NCBI RefSeq assembly: GCF_047948215.1
Contig: NC_134458.1
Location: 144,909,036-144,973,035, forward strand
Reading direction: 5' to 3'
Length of the DNA stretch: 64,000 nt
Source: Lycorma delicatula
Taxonomy: Eukaryota; Arthropoda; Insecta; Hemiptera; Fulgoridae
The stretch's first letter is position 1, and each line of letters starts with the position of its first letter. Shown here piece by piece: positions 34,713 through 46,004 of this stretch. The translations under genes were made by a program, and so were the position numbers. The notes beneath the pieces were generated by a model that saw nothing but the letters and a program-made list of their open reading frames with translations, was not told where the DNA came from and made no database searches.

Positions 34713-35854
34713 TCTTCAGTCATTTGACTGGTTTAATGCAGCTCTCCAAGATTCCCTATCTAGTGCTAGTCGTTTCATTTCAGTATACCCCCTACATCCT
34801 ACATCCCTAACAATTTGTTTTACATATTCCAAACGTGGCCTGCCTACACAATTTTTTCCTTCTACCTGTCCTTCCAATATTAAAGCGACTATTCCAGGAT
34901 GCCTTAGTATGTGTCCTATAAGTCTGTCTCTTCTTTTAACTATATTTTTCCAAATGCTTCTTTCTTCATCTATTTGCCGCAATACCTCTTCATTTGTCAC
35001 TTTATCCACCCATCTGATTTTTAACATTCTCCTATAGCACCACATTTCAAAAGCTTCTAATCTTTTCTTCTCAGATACTCCGATTGTCCAAGCTTCACTT
35101 CCATATAAAGCGACACTCCAAACATATACTTTCAAACATTTTTTCCTGACGTTTAAATTAATTTTTGATGTTAATAAATTATATTTCTAACTGAAGGCTC
35201 GTTTCGCTTGTGCTATTCGGCATTTTATATCGCTCCTGCTTCGTCCATCTTTAGTAATTCTACTTCCCAAATAACAAAATTCTTCTACCTCCATAATCTT
35301 TTCTCCTCCTATTTTCACATTCAGTGGTCCATCTTTGTTATTTCTAATACATTTCATTACTTTTGTTTCGTATTTGTTTATTTTCATGCGATAGTTCTTG
35401 CGTAGGACTTCATCTATGCCATTCATTGTTTCTTCTAAATCCTTTTTACTCCCGGCTAGAATTAATATATCATCAGCAAATCGTAGCATCTTTATCTTTT
35501 CACCTTGTACTGTTACTCCGAATCTAAATTGTTCTTTAGCATCATTAACTGCTAGTTCCATGTAAAGATTAAAAAGTAACGGAGATAGGGAAAATCCTTG
35601 TCGGACTCCTTTTCTTATTACGGCTTCTTTTTTATGTTCTTCAATTATTACTCTTGCTGTTTGGTTCCTGTACATGTTAGCAATTGTTCTTCTATCTCTG
35701 TATTTGAACCCTAATTTTTTTAAAATGCTGAACATTTTATTCCAGTCTACGTTATCGAATGCCTTTTCTAGGTCTATAAACGCCAAGTATGGCGTTTGGG
35801 TCACCAGAAAATTATCATTGTGTTAAAAGTAAAAAAAAAAAATTTACTAAGTTA
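34713..35854 (-). mobile_element. RTE copy 2, 5'-rearranged
   Basis: Sense strand is minus. The 3' end near 34713 has only a short A-tail. The reverse transcriptase half is present from LEKAFDNVDW to the C-terminus. Upstream of it, at about 35790-35854, the sense strand begins with GTAAA, a T-run, ACTTTTAACACAATGA and then TAATTTTCTGGTGACCC. This 5' block is identical in the copy at 57.3 kb. The last 17 bases are the reverse complement of the element's own 5' coding region (8864-8880 in copy 1). Outer flanks differ between the two copies. Confidence 0.88.
34716..35804 (-). pseudogene. RTE reverse transcriptase remnant with one in-frame stop
   Basis: One frame of 362 codons starts at a non-ATG codon, VTQTPYLAFIDLEKAFDNV. 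It contains RQGFSLSPLLFNLYMELA, FADD and the WSVALYGSEAWTIGVSEKKR tail. The only stop is a TAG at 35187-35189 (about residue 206; Lys in copies 1 and 3). The same stop occurs in the copy at 57.4 kb, and both have GSEAWT where copies 1 and 3 have GSETWT. The endonuclease domain is missing, so it cannot be autonomous. Confidence 0.9.
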
Positions 35855-36590
35855 ATTTAAATCAAGCAAATTACATAAAATCTCAGGAAAAAAGTAAAAG
35901 CAAATTTAGTTTTTATAGTATACCTGAAGGTATACTATAATTTATTGAGCATAAATTTACTTCTAATGTAATAAAATACATCAGGACTAATTTATAGAGC
36001 TTAATGAAGTTTTAATTCAAATAAAAAAAGTAATAATAAATTTTATACATGTAATAAATAACAAATAAAATATCCATCACACTGAATTAACTTGTGCATT
36101 CGTTTTTAAACGTAATGCCCACATTGACAGTTTTTAACAACGTAAAAATTCTAATGAATTGCATTTCCCTTCAATTCTTTACATTATTCAATTGAATACA
36201 AAAAAAATCAATATTCTATTATAATACATATTCAGTTCAAATTTGCTCAAACAAATTCATTGTAGCAAATAAAAACAGTAAAATGAAATAAAAGTACCTT
36301 TTATTTATTTTTTTTATACGAATATAAGGTAAACAAAATTGTAAACTTTTACAGAATTGAAATAATTTACATTAAATATAATAACCCTTTTTATTGTGTT
36401 TTATTTACCTGCATTTTCGACTAAATTAAAATTTTATATTACCATGTATTTAAAAATTGAAATGTTCCGTGTGTCTCATTTATTATTTATTTCCCTTCGG
36501 TTGAGATAACATTTCATAGCAAAACACATCAAGTTTTGACTCGCGTGGTTTATTAGTACTAAATTTGGCCACCAGGGCTGTCACTAGTGT
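35855..36590. other. AT-rich DNA without a recognised gene
   Basis: No open frame of note. About 36530-36600 may belong to the 5' side of the LINE that follows. Confidence 0.5.
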
Positions 36591-36619
36591 TGTTATAAAT
36601 AAATATATTTAATGGTGGA

Positions 36620-37558
36620 ATGGAAATGGGCTATAAAGCGGGCTTACAGCATAAAATTAGTTTATTTAATTTAAAGGGAATGGACACTATTCTATTTCAG
36701 CATCCACAGAAGGAAATTTTGCTGTTCTCGGTTTATTTATCGGAAAATAGTGAATTAGAATGGAAAAAAGATTTTTGTGAATTGCAAAATTGGGTGGTTG
36801 ATCATGTGGTAAACAGATCTTTGATTCGGGATTAAATAGATCTTTTGATACGGGACTTCAATGCGAGAATTGCTAGTGGTCAGAGCATACCGTATGAGTT
36901 AGATATAGGTACCGGGTTAAAGCGCACAACGCGCTCTAATGATGTGGTTTTAAATAGAAAGGGTCTAAAATTAATAGAGATATGCGAGTCTTTTAATTTA
37001 ATAGTGTTTAATGGAAGGATATATGGTGATGAAAATGTAGAATATACTTTTATCTTGTTTGATGGATTTGATATAATTAAGGATTTCGTGGTCGTTCCAA
37101 ATGCATTCTCCGATCAAATTCCAATACAAATTGAAATTTGCGATGAAATTAATAGGGATTCAGAAGTTCAGCCCTTACTCCCAAAATTACGTTGGTCTAA
37201 AAATGATGATTTATTTTACACAAATAGATTGCGAGAATTATGTATAACATTAGGCTCATTACCTGAAAACTCAAGCGAAGCGGTTAATCTTTTGAACGAT
37301 TGCATTTATAATACGGCATCTAATAAGTTAAACTCCGGTGGTGAAAAAGTAGAAGTAATACAGCCGAAACAAAAATGGTTTGATGCTGAGAGTAGGAAAG
37401 CCAGGGATAGGGTGTTTAAGTTACTTATATTGTATCGTATTAACAATTCAGTGGTATTTAAGAGGGCTATATGGACGCTAATAAAGAATACAAAAGATTG
37501 TGCAGGGAGAAGTGTAGCAACCATATACCTGAAATATCTGGTAAATTTAGAAACGTGA
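36620..37558 (+). pseudogene. LINE endonuclease region
   Basis: Two successive frames (36620-36835 and 36845-37558) make an AP-type endonuclease. IRDFNARIASGQ near 36845-36880 corresponds to the usual GDFNAR motif, with its Gly replaced by Arg. Then come GLKLIEICESFNLIVFNGR near 36960-37020, EYTFI near 37040, and a degraded SDQIPIQIEI near 37110 where family members have SDH; the catalytic His is lost. The linker WSKNDDLFYTNRLREL follows. It nicks target DNA in active elements; this copy is inactive. Confidence 0.8.
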
Positions 37559-38480
37559 GAGATAGTAAAGGGTATTGGGAATTAGTTAATTCTTTTAAGA
37601 TTTGGCCGCATAAGAGTGCAGGCGATATCAGTCCGGAGGTTTTGAATGCTCATTTCTCAGCTTTGCTTATTTCCATTGATCCTAGTTTTGATACAATTTA
37701 TGCGTGCTCGAATACAGAAGACGAACACTTGGACTGGCCAATCATAAAAGAAGAATTGGCTATAATAATTAAGAAAGTCAAAAACAATAAGGCCCCAGGT
37801 ATTGACAGAATCCCATTCAAATTTTACAAACAGGCTCTCCGGTTGAATTTTTATCCCTACTGGTGAATTTATTTTTAATTCGAGTAGCATTCCGGATTCC
37901 TTTAAGAACTCAATAACCTTCCCCCTTTTCAAAAAAGGATCATTGCAGGAAGTTGGTAACTACAGAGGTATATCCTTTCTGAGCTTTTCGTCGAAACTAT
38001 TTACAGGTATCTTATTACGTAAATTGGAAGAGTGGGTATCCAAGAATGGGGTTTTAAATTAATACTAGACGGGTTTTTGCAGAGATGCTCCGCAACGGAT
38101 AATGTTTTTAATCTTTATAGTATAATTAACCTTAAGGTTTGCAAAGAAGGAAAGATACTTTATTGTTTTTTTTAGAGATCTAAAGGCTGCCTTTGATAAC
38201 GTAGACCGGCATGAACTATTTTACAAACTCTCCTGTCTAGGATTGTTTGGAAATTGTTAAACTTGGTGTAGGTATTGCACGAAGACACTAAATCTTGTTT
38301 TTTTGTGTAGAAATGGAGTAACCGATTTGTTTTATACTTCTGCGATGTCAAACAGTGTTGCTTGCTCTTCCCGCTCGTATTTGCTCTGTTTATAAATGAT
38401 TTACACGAGGAAGTGGGTAAAGGGAAATGGATCCGTAACATGAATATCAGAGTGTTACTTTATGCCGATGACCGAGTTTA
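37471..38480 (+). pseudogene. LINE reverse transcriptase region
   Basis: The frame 37471-37866 ends in KVKNNKAPGIDRIPFKFYK, the N-terminal RT motif. Later frames give FKNSITFPLFKKGS near 37905-37940, YRGISFLSFSSKLFTGILLRKLEEW near 37960-38030, RDLKAAFDNVDRHELF near 38176-38225, FALFINDLHEEVG near 38385-38415 and LLYADDR at 38455-38475, including the catalytic YADD (38461-38472). At least four frameshifts or stops separate these parts. Confidence 0.85.
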
Positions 38481-38649
38481 GTTAGTATCTGAGCCGAAAA
38501 TACTTCAAACCATGATCAACAGATTTCAATATTACTATATTGAAATTAAATATTAATTTACATAAGTTAAAAATTGTTGTTTTTAGACGTGGAGGAATAC
38601 TAAAGGCTAATGAGAGATGGATATTCGGAGGCAGACCCATTGATGTAGT

Positions 38650-39600
38650 AAATTAATTATAAATATTTGAGGGTGATATTTATTTCTCAGCTATCAATGA
38701 TCCAGCATTTCAAAGAAAAAACCGCCCTGGCGAAGTCTGCGATGAACAGTTTGTGGAAAGTGTTTATATTAAATATAATATACCATTATCAGCGAAGCAC
38801 AGAAGTTTTGAAGCCGTCTGTAACACAGTTTAGATCTATGGTGCGTATGTCTGGGGATGCACAGCAGGTCAGGAACTCGAAAATTTTAATAGTTTTTATT
38901 AAAAAAGAATATCTGGACTTCCTATGAACACCCCAAATTTGCTTTGTACTTGAAAGCACACGCAGATTTAATGTCAGTGCAGGCTTGGGAAATCCATTTC
39001 AAATATGTAATGAAAGTGTTGAACATGCCAGAATTTAGACTTCCCAATAAATTGATTAAGCTAATGATAAAGAAAAAAATAGAATGGTTTAAAACGTGGC
39101 TTAGCCTAATACAGAAATTTAGATTAGAAGCGGAATTCAATGTTGAGAAAGAGAGCTGGGCTGTACGTTTTTCACGAATATTCTCGAGCACGCAATCAGA
39201 CGTAAAACAGGCCTGGGTGGATAAGGCGGAATTTCTCAGTCTGTTCTATCAATTGGTTCATGATTTGGGAATGCATAATTAAATTATCGACAGAAACACT
39301 AGGCGTTTTATGACTACTATTTTTAAAGGAAGAAGTGGAATGCTACCTCTCAATTCTATTCCCAGTAGGAAATTTAATGACAGGATATGCTAATTATGTA
39401 ATAGCGGTGAGGAGGAAGATGTTCATTTTATAGGTAAGTGCCCAATTTTATCGCAGGTTAGAAAATTATGACAAGGAAGGTGTAGTTGAGTTGTTGAATG
39501 GAAGTGACTGGAGAATTTTAGTAAAATATTAGAACGAGGCATTAGCCTATAGTAAAAGCTTGATAAATGAATTCCACTTTTAATTAATTTTTGAAAATTA
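38650..39600 (+). pseudogene. LINE C-terminal region with CCHC knuckle
   Basis: The open frame at 38944-39282 (LKAHADLMSVQAWEIHFKYV...) is the best-kept part. Beyond it a C-x2-C-x7-H-x4-C-like motif can be read: Cys at 39388-39390, His at 39423-39425, Cys at 39439-39441, with a stop codon between the first two cysteines. Such terminal knuckles occur in several LINE clades and may bind RNA. Confidence 0.65.
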
Positions 39601-39990
39601 TTTTAATTCTTTTTATTCTTTCGTCTTTATTACCACTGCATGCCCATTGTATGAATATTGCATAAAATGGGTGAATATGAGGGGGAAAACGAGAGATCTT
39701 CTATTTTGTTTTGTTTGTAAAAAAATATGAACTATAAGTAATTTTAAAATAAGTAATAATTAGTAATTTTGTAATTTCGTATTAAATAATTTCGTTTCCA
39801 ACCGGGCAGACTTTATGGTCATGTCCACGTATGGAAGAAAGAGTTTTCATTTTGTTTATTGTTATATTAGAAACGAGTATACACATGTGTATGCATATAT
39901 TATGTTATGTTTCTTTTTCAACCTGAATGTAATTTCTTTGTCTTTTCAAATTGGATGTATTTTTTAGTTAAAAATAAACACAGTATTATT

Positions 39991-40289
39991 ATTTAATTTT
40001 ATGGTTATAGGGGCATCGACTTCCAGAGTCATTTCTTTAAAACAGTAATTACATCACCATCAGGTTCGTTATATGTAAGGCTGTAGAGGGCCCTTACATT
40101 TTATTTAAAAACACCAAAATGCACAAGACAGAACATTTAAACACAAACACTGAAAAAGATTACAGGATGTAAAGGGCCCCGACATTAAAATTAAAAAATA
40201 AATAAAACACAAAAACAATATAAATGAAAAAAAAAAACGGCTTCACAATACCAAAATTTATTTTTTTTTGTCTTCCTTGTTTTATTTAA
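39991..40289. other. Unassigned sequence
   Basis: AT-rich with a slightly higher-GC part near 40060-40110 (GGGCCC). No open frame or recognised repeat. Confidence 0.4.
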
Positions 40290-40690
40290 GCACCCCCGGG
40301 GCAACGGGAACCGCCGTTAAGCAGCACATCAATCGCCCTAGGATCCCGTGGCAGTTGACTCTCACCCCCTATAAATAGTTCCGTAGGATGTAACCCATCG
40401 GGGTCCCCCCCCGCGTCATAGGATCAATTCGATCACTTGTTCAGGACGATCAAAGAACCCTTCGGCGGGAAGGTGCCCTTCCCGGTCCTGACCTATCTGA
40501 CTCCAAGCATGCCTTGCGCATACCCTTTGCCTCGTGCTCTCAGTCCACCCTCCAGGGTCTCCCATGCCATCATCGGATGCGCCCCGACTCCCTCATTCTT
40601 GCATGCACGCGATCCCTGGCGTCCTAGGCAAGAGGGTTAGCTCCCGACCCTATACGTGCCACGCTTCAAGACTACCCTTATGTACATAGA
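40290..40690 (-). mobile_element. GC-rich block, probable 3' part of a LINE
   Basis: About 400 bp of markedly high GC between AT-rich flanks, containing GGGGTCCCCCCCCG-like text. It directly follows, in minus-strand orientation, an RNase H domain and its C-terminal extension, so the simplest reading is the 3' end of that LINE. The plus-strand frame at 40437-40640 is proline- and cysteine-rich and looks like a composition artefact. Identity unproved. Confidence 0.4.
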
Positions 40691-41545
40691 ATTATACTAC
40701 TTCCTTAGAAATTCTTGAACACAGCTTGAATTTACTTACAGACTTTTTAGTAGTCCTCTGGCGTGTAGATAAGCAACTATTTTTTCTTCTTTTCCATTTT
40801 CCAAATCAGCAGCAATACTATTTTTTAGTCCGAATCTCTTTCTGTGGTCCTCATATATGATGCTTAACTGTAACTGCTTTATTACAAACACTGCCCATTG
40901 GACTTTCTTTGCCGGTTAACAAATATGAATTTGTTACTCACGTGTGACCGATTCTAAGTCTGTCACCGCTACTTGTTCTCGTCGGGTCAGCTTCACGTCG
41001 CTATTCCATTTCTACGGAGAGGTTTTATCTGAGTTTAGTTTGGTATTTAATTTTTTCCAATTATTTCTCCACCGGATTCTTATTGTATTGGTTAGACAAT
41101 TTTTAACATCTGCCACACGTACAGGAATTATATCCAAGTTATCACATACTGTCGCCTTTCTGGCAGCTTCGTCTGCACCTTCATTCCCTGCAATACTAGC
41201 ATGCCCTGGAGTCCATACAAATACACATCGCTGTCCTCGTTGATTGAAAAAGTAAAAAATTGACAGGATGTTGCAATAAGGACGTACTTAATGTTCTTGT
41301 TCCAATTTGCAGTAAGTGCACTTAGTCGGAACATATTAGCACTCTTCGCAGTAGTGTTCCGAGTAGCGAAGACCTTGCTGTATGCCAATAAATTCTGCCG
41401 TATTGGCCATATCTGGCAGTTTCCAAAACTGGGCTTCTCTATTTATATATATGGAGCATACAACACCATGTTCAGTTTTAGAACAAACTTCCATTACAAA
41501 TGGAAGCCATATCGAACCAAAGTGAATGTTGGGTTATAAACGTGA
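40691..41545 (-). pseudogene. RNase H domain and C-terminal tail of a LINE
   Basis: Minus-strand translation gives LSALTA.WNKNIKYVLIATS near 41330-41260 and then CVFVWTPGHASIAGNEGADEAARK (41230-41160 region). The final WTPGHA..GNE.AD block is the C-terminal part of the RNase H fold found in I-group and related LINEs. It continues as RIRWRNNWKKLNTKLNSDKTSP, a stop, KWNSDVKLTRREQ, and further out FGLKNSIAADLENGKEE near 40840-40790. One or more frame changes and stops break it. RNase H in these elements removes the RNA strand after first-strand synthesis. Confidence 0.8.
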
Positions 41546-43250
41546 TGTATTTTTCTATGAGATGAGACCTCAATCGAATCTGTAAGTTATCGCAATAAAT
41601 TTTTATATGCTTTTAAAATAGCGAAGTCTTTTTTGAATATTCCAAGTATATATAAATTTTTACTCAATGTATACAATATACACATCATATTACCAATAAT
41701 ATCTTCCATGTACTGGGTTTGAAATTCAGTCAGATTTGGGATTTTTTACATTCTACAACGTAATTCTTTCATCCTAAAAACTAACCTTAGTCTTGTAAAA
41801 CTAACCTTATCAGCCTGTAATTTTTAGAATGAATCATTAACTAAATAAATCTGCCTGATAAACTAGTTTAATAAAAATAAAAAAAATGTAAATAATTTTA
41901 CATTTAAAAATACATTAAAAATATATACGCATAGAATTTGGTTTTTAAAAATTATTGTCTTGTTTACCAGTACAAATTATAATCCAATTAGAAAAAAACC
42001 TTTTCACGTTTGTATTAATGAACCAGAATATTTGAAAAATAGGTTTAACAGTTTTTATATTGACTGTTATATACTTTAAGGTAAAAGTTTAAAAAGATTT
42101 GTCCAAAGTCTGAATGTGATTTTGTTCCAAATCATCTTCGTAGACTTTGCACTATAAAACAAAGATTAATAGTATATTTTATATAAATTACGAAATAAGA
42201 AATACTTATATCATCATATAAAATTTGTAATTTAGATTAAAAGTTATTTCAATCTAATATTTTAATGTAATGTTTTAATAACTTACACCTTAAATATAAT
42301 GTAAGCGATTTAAAAATTGTTCTGTAATTTAAAACAAATTTTTTTGAAAAAAAAATTATGCAAAAGGTGTCAACAAAATTCACTCTTTTTTTTAAAGCGG
42401 TTTAAACTCCAAATTATCTGTAGTTTTGTTTTTGGTTTTATTATAGGTCAAAATATATAGGTTACTTAAACCGATGTATTCTTTCATTATATAAATGTAA
42501 TTTATAATTTGCAATCCTTCACTAATTGAATCAGCTATAATAAATAATAGAAAAAGCACAAAATTGTCAAACTGCATAAATTTTATGACCCGCTTCAATC
42601 ATATTTCAGCTATTCATCAACCGATTTGTTCAAACAAGGAGCCATCTTGCTCAGAAATATAGGATAACCTTTTAGGTTTTTAGTAATATAACTCGATAAA
42701 ACTTATGAACCTATTAACGATTAAACAATTTAAATAAACAATATTTTGGGATTTTCTAAGGTAAAATTCGTAAAATAATTTATGTTGTAAACAATATGGG
42801 GGGCGTGTACACTAAATTTCATTAAAATATCGTAAACCATTTTAAAATAGATATTATTATTAAAAAAATAAATATAAAATAACGCAGGGCCCAGAGAAAA
42901 AATGAAGTTGGATAGGGTCAACATGAAGTTTTTTGTATATTATGGTCTCTTGCGTAACTTCCTTAAATTTGGCCAGCAACTTCCGGGATATTTTGTACAT
43001 ATTGCTACAGAAATATTAAAAAGGAGTTTATAAATAAGGAATATTAAAACCGTAATTTAAATAAATTTTTCTTCGTAATTATCCAATTTTTTGGTAAGTT
43101 TCCATCTAGATTTATTACAAACCATTGTTTTTCATTATTAAATAAATGTTAGCTCAGTTTTCCTGCAATCTATAATCTATATTTCTATAATTCTATAATT
43201 CTATTGATCTATAATCTATAATTAATGAATTTTTTTAATAATCGATCTCT
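41546..43250. other. AT-rich DNA between two LINE parts
   Basis: No open frame of note and no protein similarity by eye. It lies between the ORF1-like and RNase H-like parts on the same strand. A degenerate CTATAATT tandem repeat occurs near 43168-43222. Confidence 0.5.
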
Positions 43251-43264
43251 CCTTTCTTTATTCG

Positions 43265-44420
43265 TCAAAATACTTCACACAGATGTCTCATGGCTATCAG
43301 CACATCTCCAGGACGAAATTTCATGCCCAGCCAGAGCACTCATCCGTCCGATGGTCCTCCTTCCCGCAAATCACACATACCCGTGGGTGAATGCATAGAG
43401 CTCGTTTATGCCCGGCCTACCCACAATTAAAGCAGAGACTTGATTGGTCCACACCTTGACAGTTGGATGACATGTGGCCTAAACTCCAACAATGGAAACA
43501 TCTGTCCTTGGGGTCCCTCATGCGGGCCCGAAAATGCACCCACCCAATCATGACCCGGTGTTCAACCAGCTTCCTCACCGCACTAAATGTTGTTACAACA
43601 GTGACGTTCTAGGTCGCGCCGAACGCCTGGCGAACGCCTCGCTGATATCGCTCTCTATATCCCGAAGGTGGACTATCGTCCGGCGGCTGTCTCTTAACTT
43701 TAGATCAACGTTGAGGCTCGAAGCCTTGTCCTGCAACAGTCTTTAAGGCAGCCGCCTTATCAGTACCTTTGACAAAGTTCGCCTCCAGACCCTTTCCGCA
43801 GCGACAGCACTTTACCCGCTTCCTCGCTGGCAACATTCTCCTTGACTGTCTTTAGGAGGTCAGCAAAGGAACGCCCAGCCGCCTTCACAACGAGGGTGCC
43901 GCTCTCTGAGACCACCGGGGTAGATCGTCTCACAGCCTGAACCGCAACGTCTCGTTGTCCCGCTGCGACCCTGCGCACCCCTACCCTAACAGGGGAACTC
44001 CTCCTGCCAAAAACATACAACAAGAGACGCTCCACGCACGACCCAATCCGGCCCCCCGGCAAAACAAACAACGGAGTTGGAGAGTCACATTGTATCCTTC
44101 TCAGGGATGCCAGAGTTACCCCCAATGTACCTACGTCATCCGCCGATGCGTCATAATGCAAGCATTACCGCCGATCAACAGGGGTTCTGCATTACTTCAC
44201 ACAATTTGAGGGGTATTCTCCACTACATCGCCCAGCTCAATTCCAGAACGCAACAACATTGAATTCGACATTGAACTCCGACAAATCAACAAAACGACTG
44301 CTATCAGCCTCTACCATCAATGCGGACGAGCAGTTTCATTACTCCAGCTGGCCAGTTCCTGGTCGCAGCTCCGACCAGCTCTTCATGCGTTACTAACCAT
44401 TTCAAAATATTTCGTAGGTC
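43265..44420 (-). pseudogene. Gag-like ORF1 of an R1/I-type LINE with three CCHC knuckles
   Basis: GC-rich (about half) in an AT-rich setting. The frame 44161-43760 contains SFADLLKTVKENVASEEAGKVLSLRKGSGGEL, the SFADLLK..KEN type of segment seen in R1-group ORF1 proteins. After a frame change, TIVHLRDIESDISEA (near 43690-43645) and KLVEHRVMIGWVHFRARM (near 43575-43520) lead into three zinc knuckles: CFHCWSLGHMSSNC, CFNCGRPGHKRALC and CVICGKEDHRTDEC (about 43505-43330), all C-x2-C-x4-H-x4-C. These bind nucleic acid in the retrotransposon RNP. At least two frameshifts break it. The 5' part beyond 44161 is still GC-rich to about 44400. Confidence 0.85.
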
Positions 44421-44473
44421 GTGATCTTTTATTGGAGTCTGTGTGGTAACAGTCAATCTACTTTTACTTTGTT

Positions 44474-44545
44474 AGTTGGGATTCAATTAACCAGACGTCT
44501 TCGGTATGGTCGACCTGAATCTGTACAAGACTACTGCCTTCTGTC
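44474..44545 (+). mobile_element. SINE family 1 fragment
   Basis: GTTGGGATTCAATTAACCAG, ATGGTCGACCTGAATCTGTAC and AAGACTAC match the central part of family 1. The head and the 3' end are missing. Confidence 0.65.
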
Positions 44546-45995
44546 TACTGACTTCTGCCTTTGTTTTATTAAATGAGCAGAAAGCTTTTCTTTAACAAAA
44601 TAATCCCGCTAAAACTGATAAAATAAAATTTTCTTAACCTTTCTTTAAAAGAAAGGGTTAATATCTATGATGTCATTTTAAATTATAATTTGTTTTCATT
44701 ATCTTTTCAAAATTTTGTAAAATGATTCATTTACGAGAAAAATTAATTTAAAAAAATCTTTGAACTAATTTTTTCCAAGGAATGTTATGGGTTTTTTAAG
44801 TAACTCCCTGATGTTTTCATTCTTTAATACAAAAATTTCCATGGTAATTTATCCGATATTTCACTACAAATATAATCAAAGTATAAGAAAATTACCGGAA
44901 AATTAAAAAAATTCTCCTTTTCTTATTAATAATATTTTTAGTAAATAGAGCATTAAATTCGCTTCATATTTTCAACTTCATTAGAAAACATAATATTGTA
45001 GAAGATACCTTGTAGATGTAAACTTCCTTACCATTTCATAAACGTAAATAAAAACTATTGTAAAAATGAAAAAACTGCTCGTACAATTTTACAATAAATA
45101 ATATTATTACAAAGTAACTTCGCATTTTAACAAGAAAAGAAATAATCATTAGACTAAAAAAAGGCTTATAAACTCCTATAAAATATTACATTTTTTGGAA
45201 CTTTGCCTGGCAAACCTTATCTAGTTAGTTTTAAATTACGTAAAGTTTCTCACCATTAGGCAAGAAAAATTTTCCTGACTAAAAGAAAAAAAAGGAAAAA
45301 TTATTATTATCTATCATGTCATTTTAAATTATAATTCTTTCTTTCTTTTCAACGTTATTTTTTACAATTCTTTATTAACATGAATAAAACATGATAAAAA
45401 GGTTTATATTTTCTCAGACTCCTTATTTCATCATTGTAATTTTAAAATAGCCTTTTGTTCTTGATTTACCTAATTAAGACTTTTGATGTTCAACGTCTGG
45501 ATTTACAAACATTTTACTAACGACTTTATTTCGTTGTTTATTTTTCAGATTTTTTCTTACTAAAACCTTTTTAATTGTAAAAAAAGCAAAATTATATCTA
45601 CTCTTAATATAAAATATAACAGAAAAAAATAGTTTTAAATGAAAATATTACTGATTCATTAAGTAATGAAATGAAATTTTCAAAATTTGAAAGAAAAATT
45701 TAATAAAAACTTCTGAGGTAAATCTAAAATATTGAATAATTTTAGCCTAGCACATTGTTACTATCATCCAAAAGATTTATCGTGAAATAATAATTAATTC
45801 GATGTTCGGTTTATTTTATTTTTTTTTACTAAATGCTTTGGTAATTACAGAGTATCTAAACGAATAACCCGAATTCAAACAGATATATCATAACAAAAAT
45901 GTGGTACAATTACAAGATAAATTACATGCTTTTAAAAATATTTAAAATTTTTCTTCCCAAGTTATAAATTTGCTATGTGCTCTTCATCCACTGCA
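44546..45995. other. AT-rich DNA without a recognised gene
   Basis: AT-rich. The phrase CTATGATGTCATTTTAAATTATAATT near 44665 recurs near 45315 (CTATCATGTCATTTT...), each next to an AAAAGAAAG- or AAAGG-type run, so an old duplication with a period near 650 bp is likely. Confidence 0.45.
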
Positions 45996-46004
45996 CGGAA
46001 AAAA

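Larger units (their letters stand above)
36591..39990 (+). mobile_element. Decayed LINE (Jockey/CR1-like superfamily)
   Basis: About 3.0-3.4 kb with endonuclease, reverse transcriptase and C-terminal zinc-knuckle parts in order on the plus strand, broken by frameshifts and stops. The coding part ends near 39600. A plausible 3' untranslated part with AATAAA-like text runs to a short ATT run near 39985, which I take as the tentative 3' end. No TSD was found. Base composition is less AT-rich than the flanks. Confidence 0.8.
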
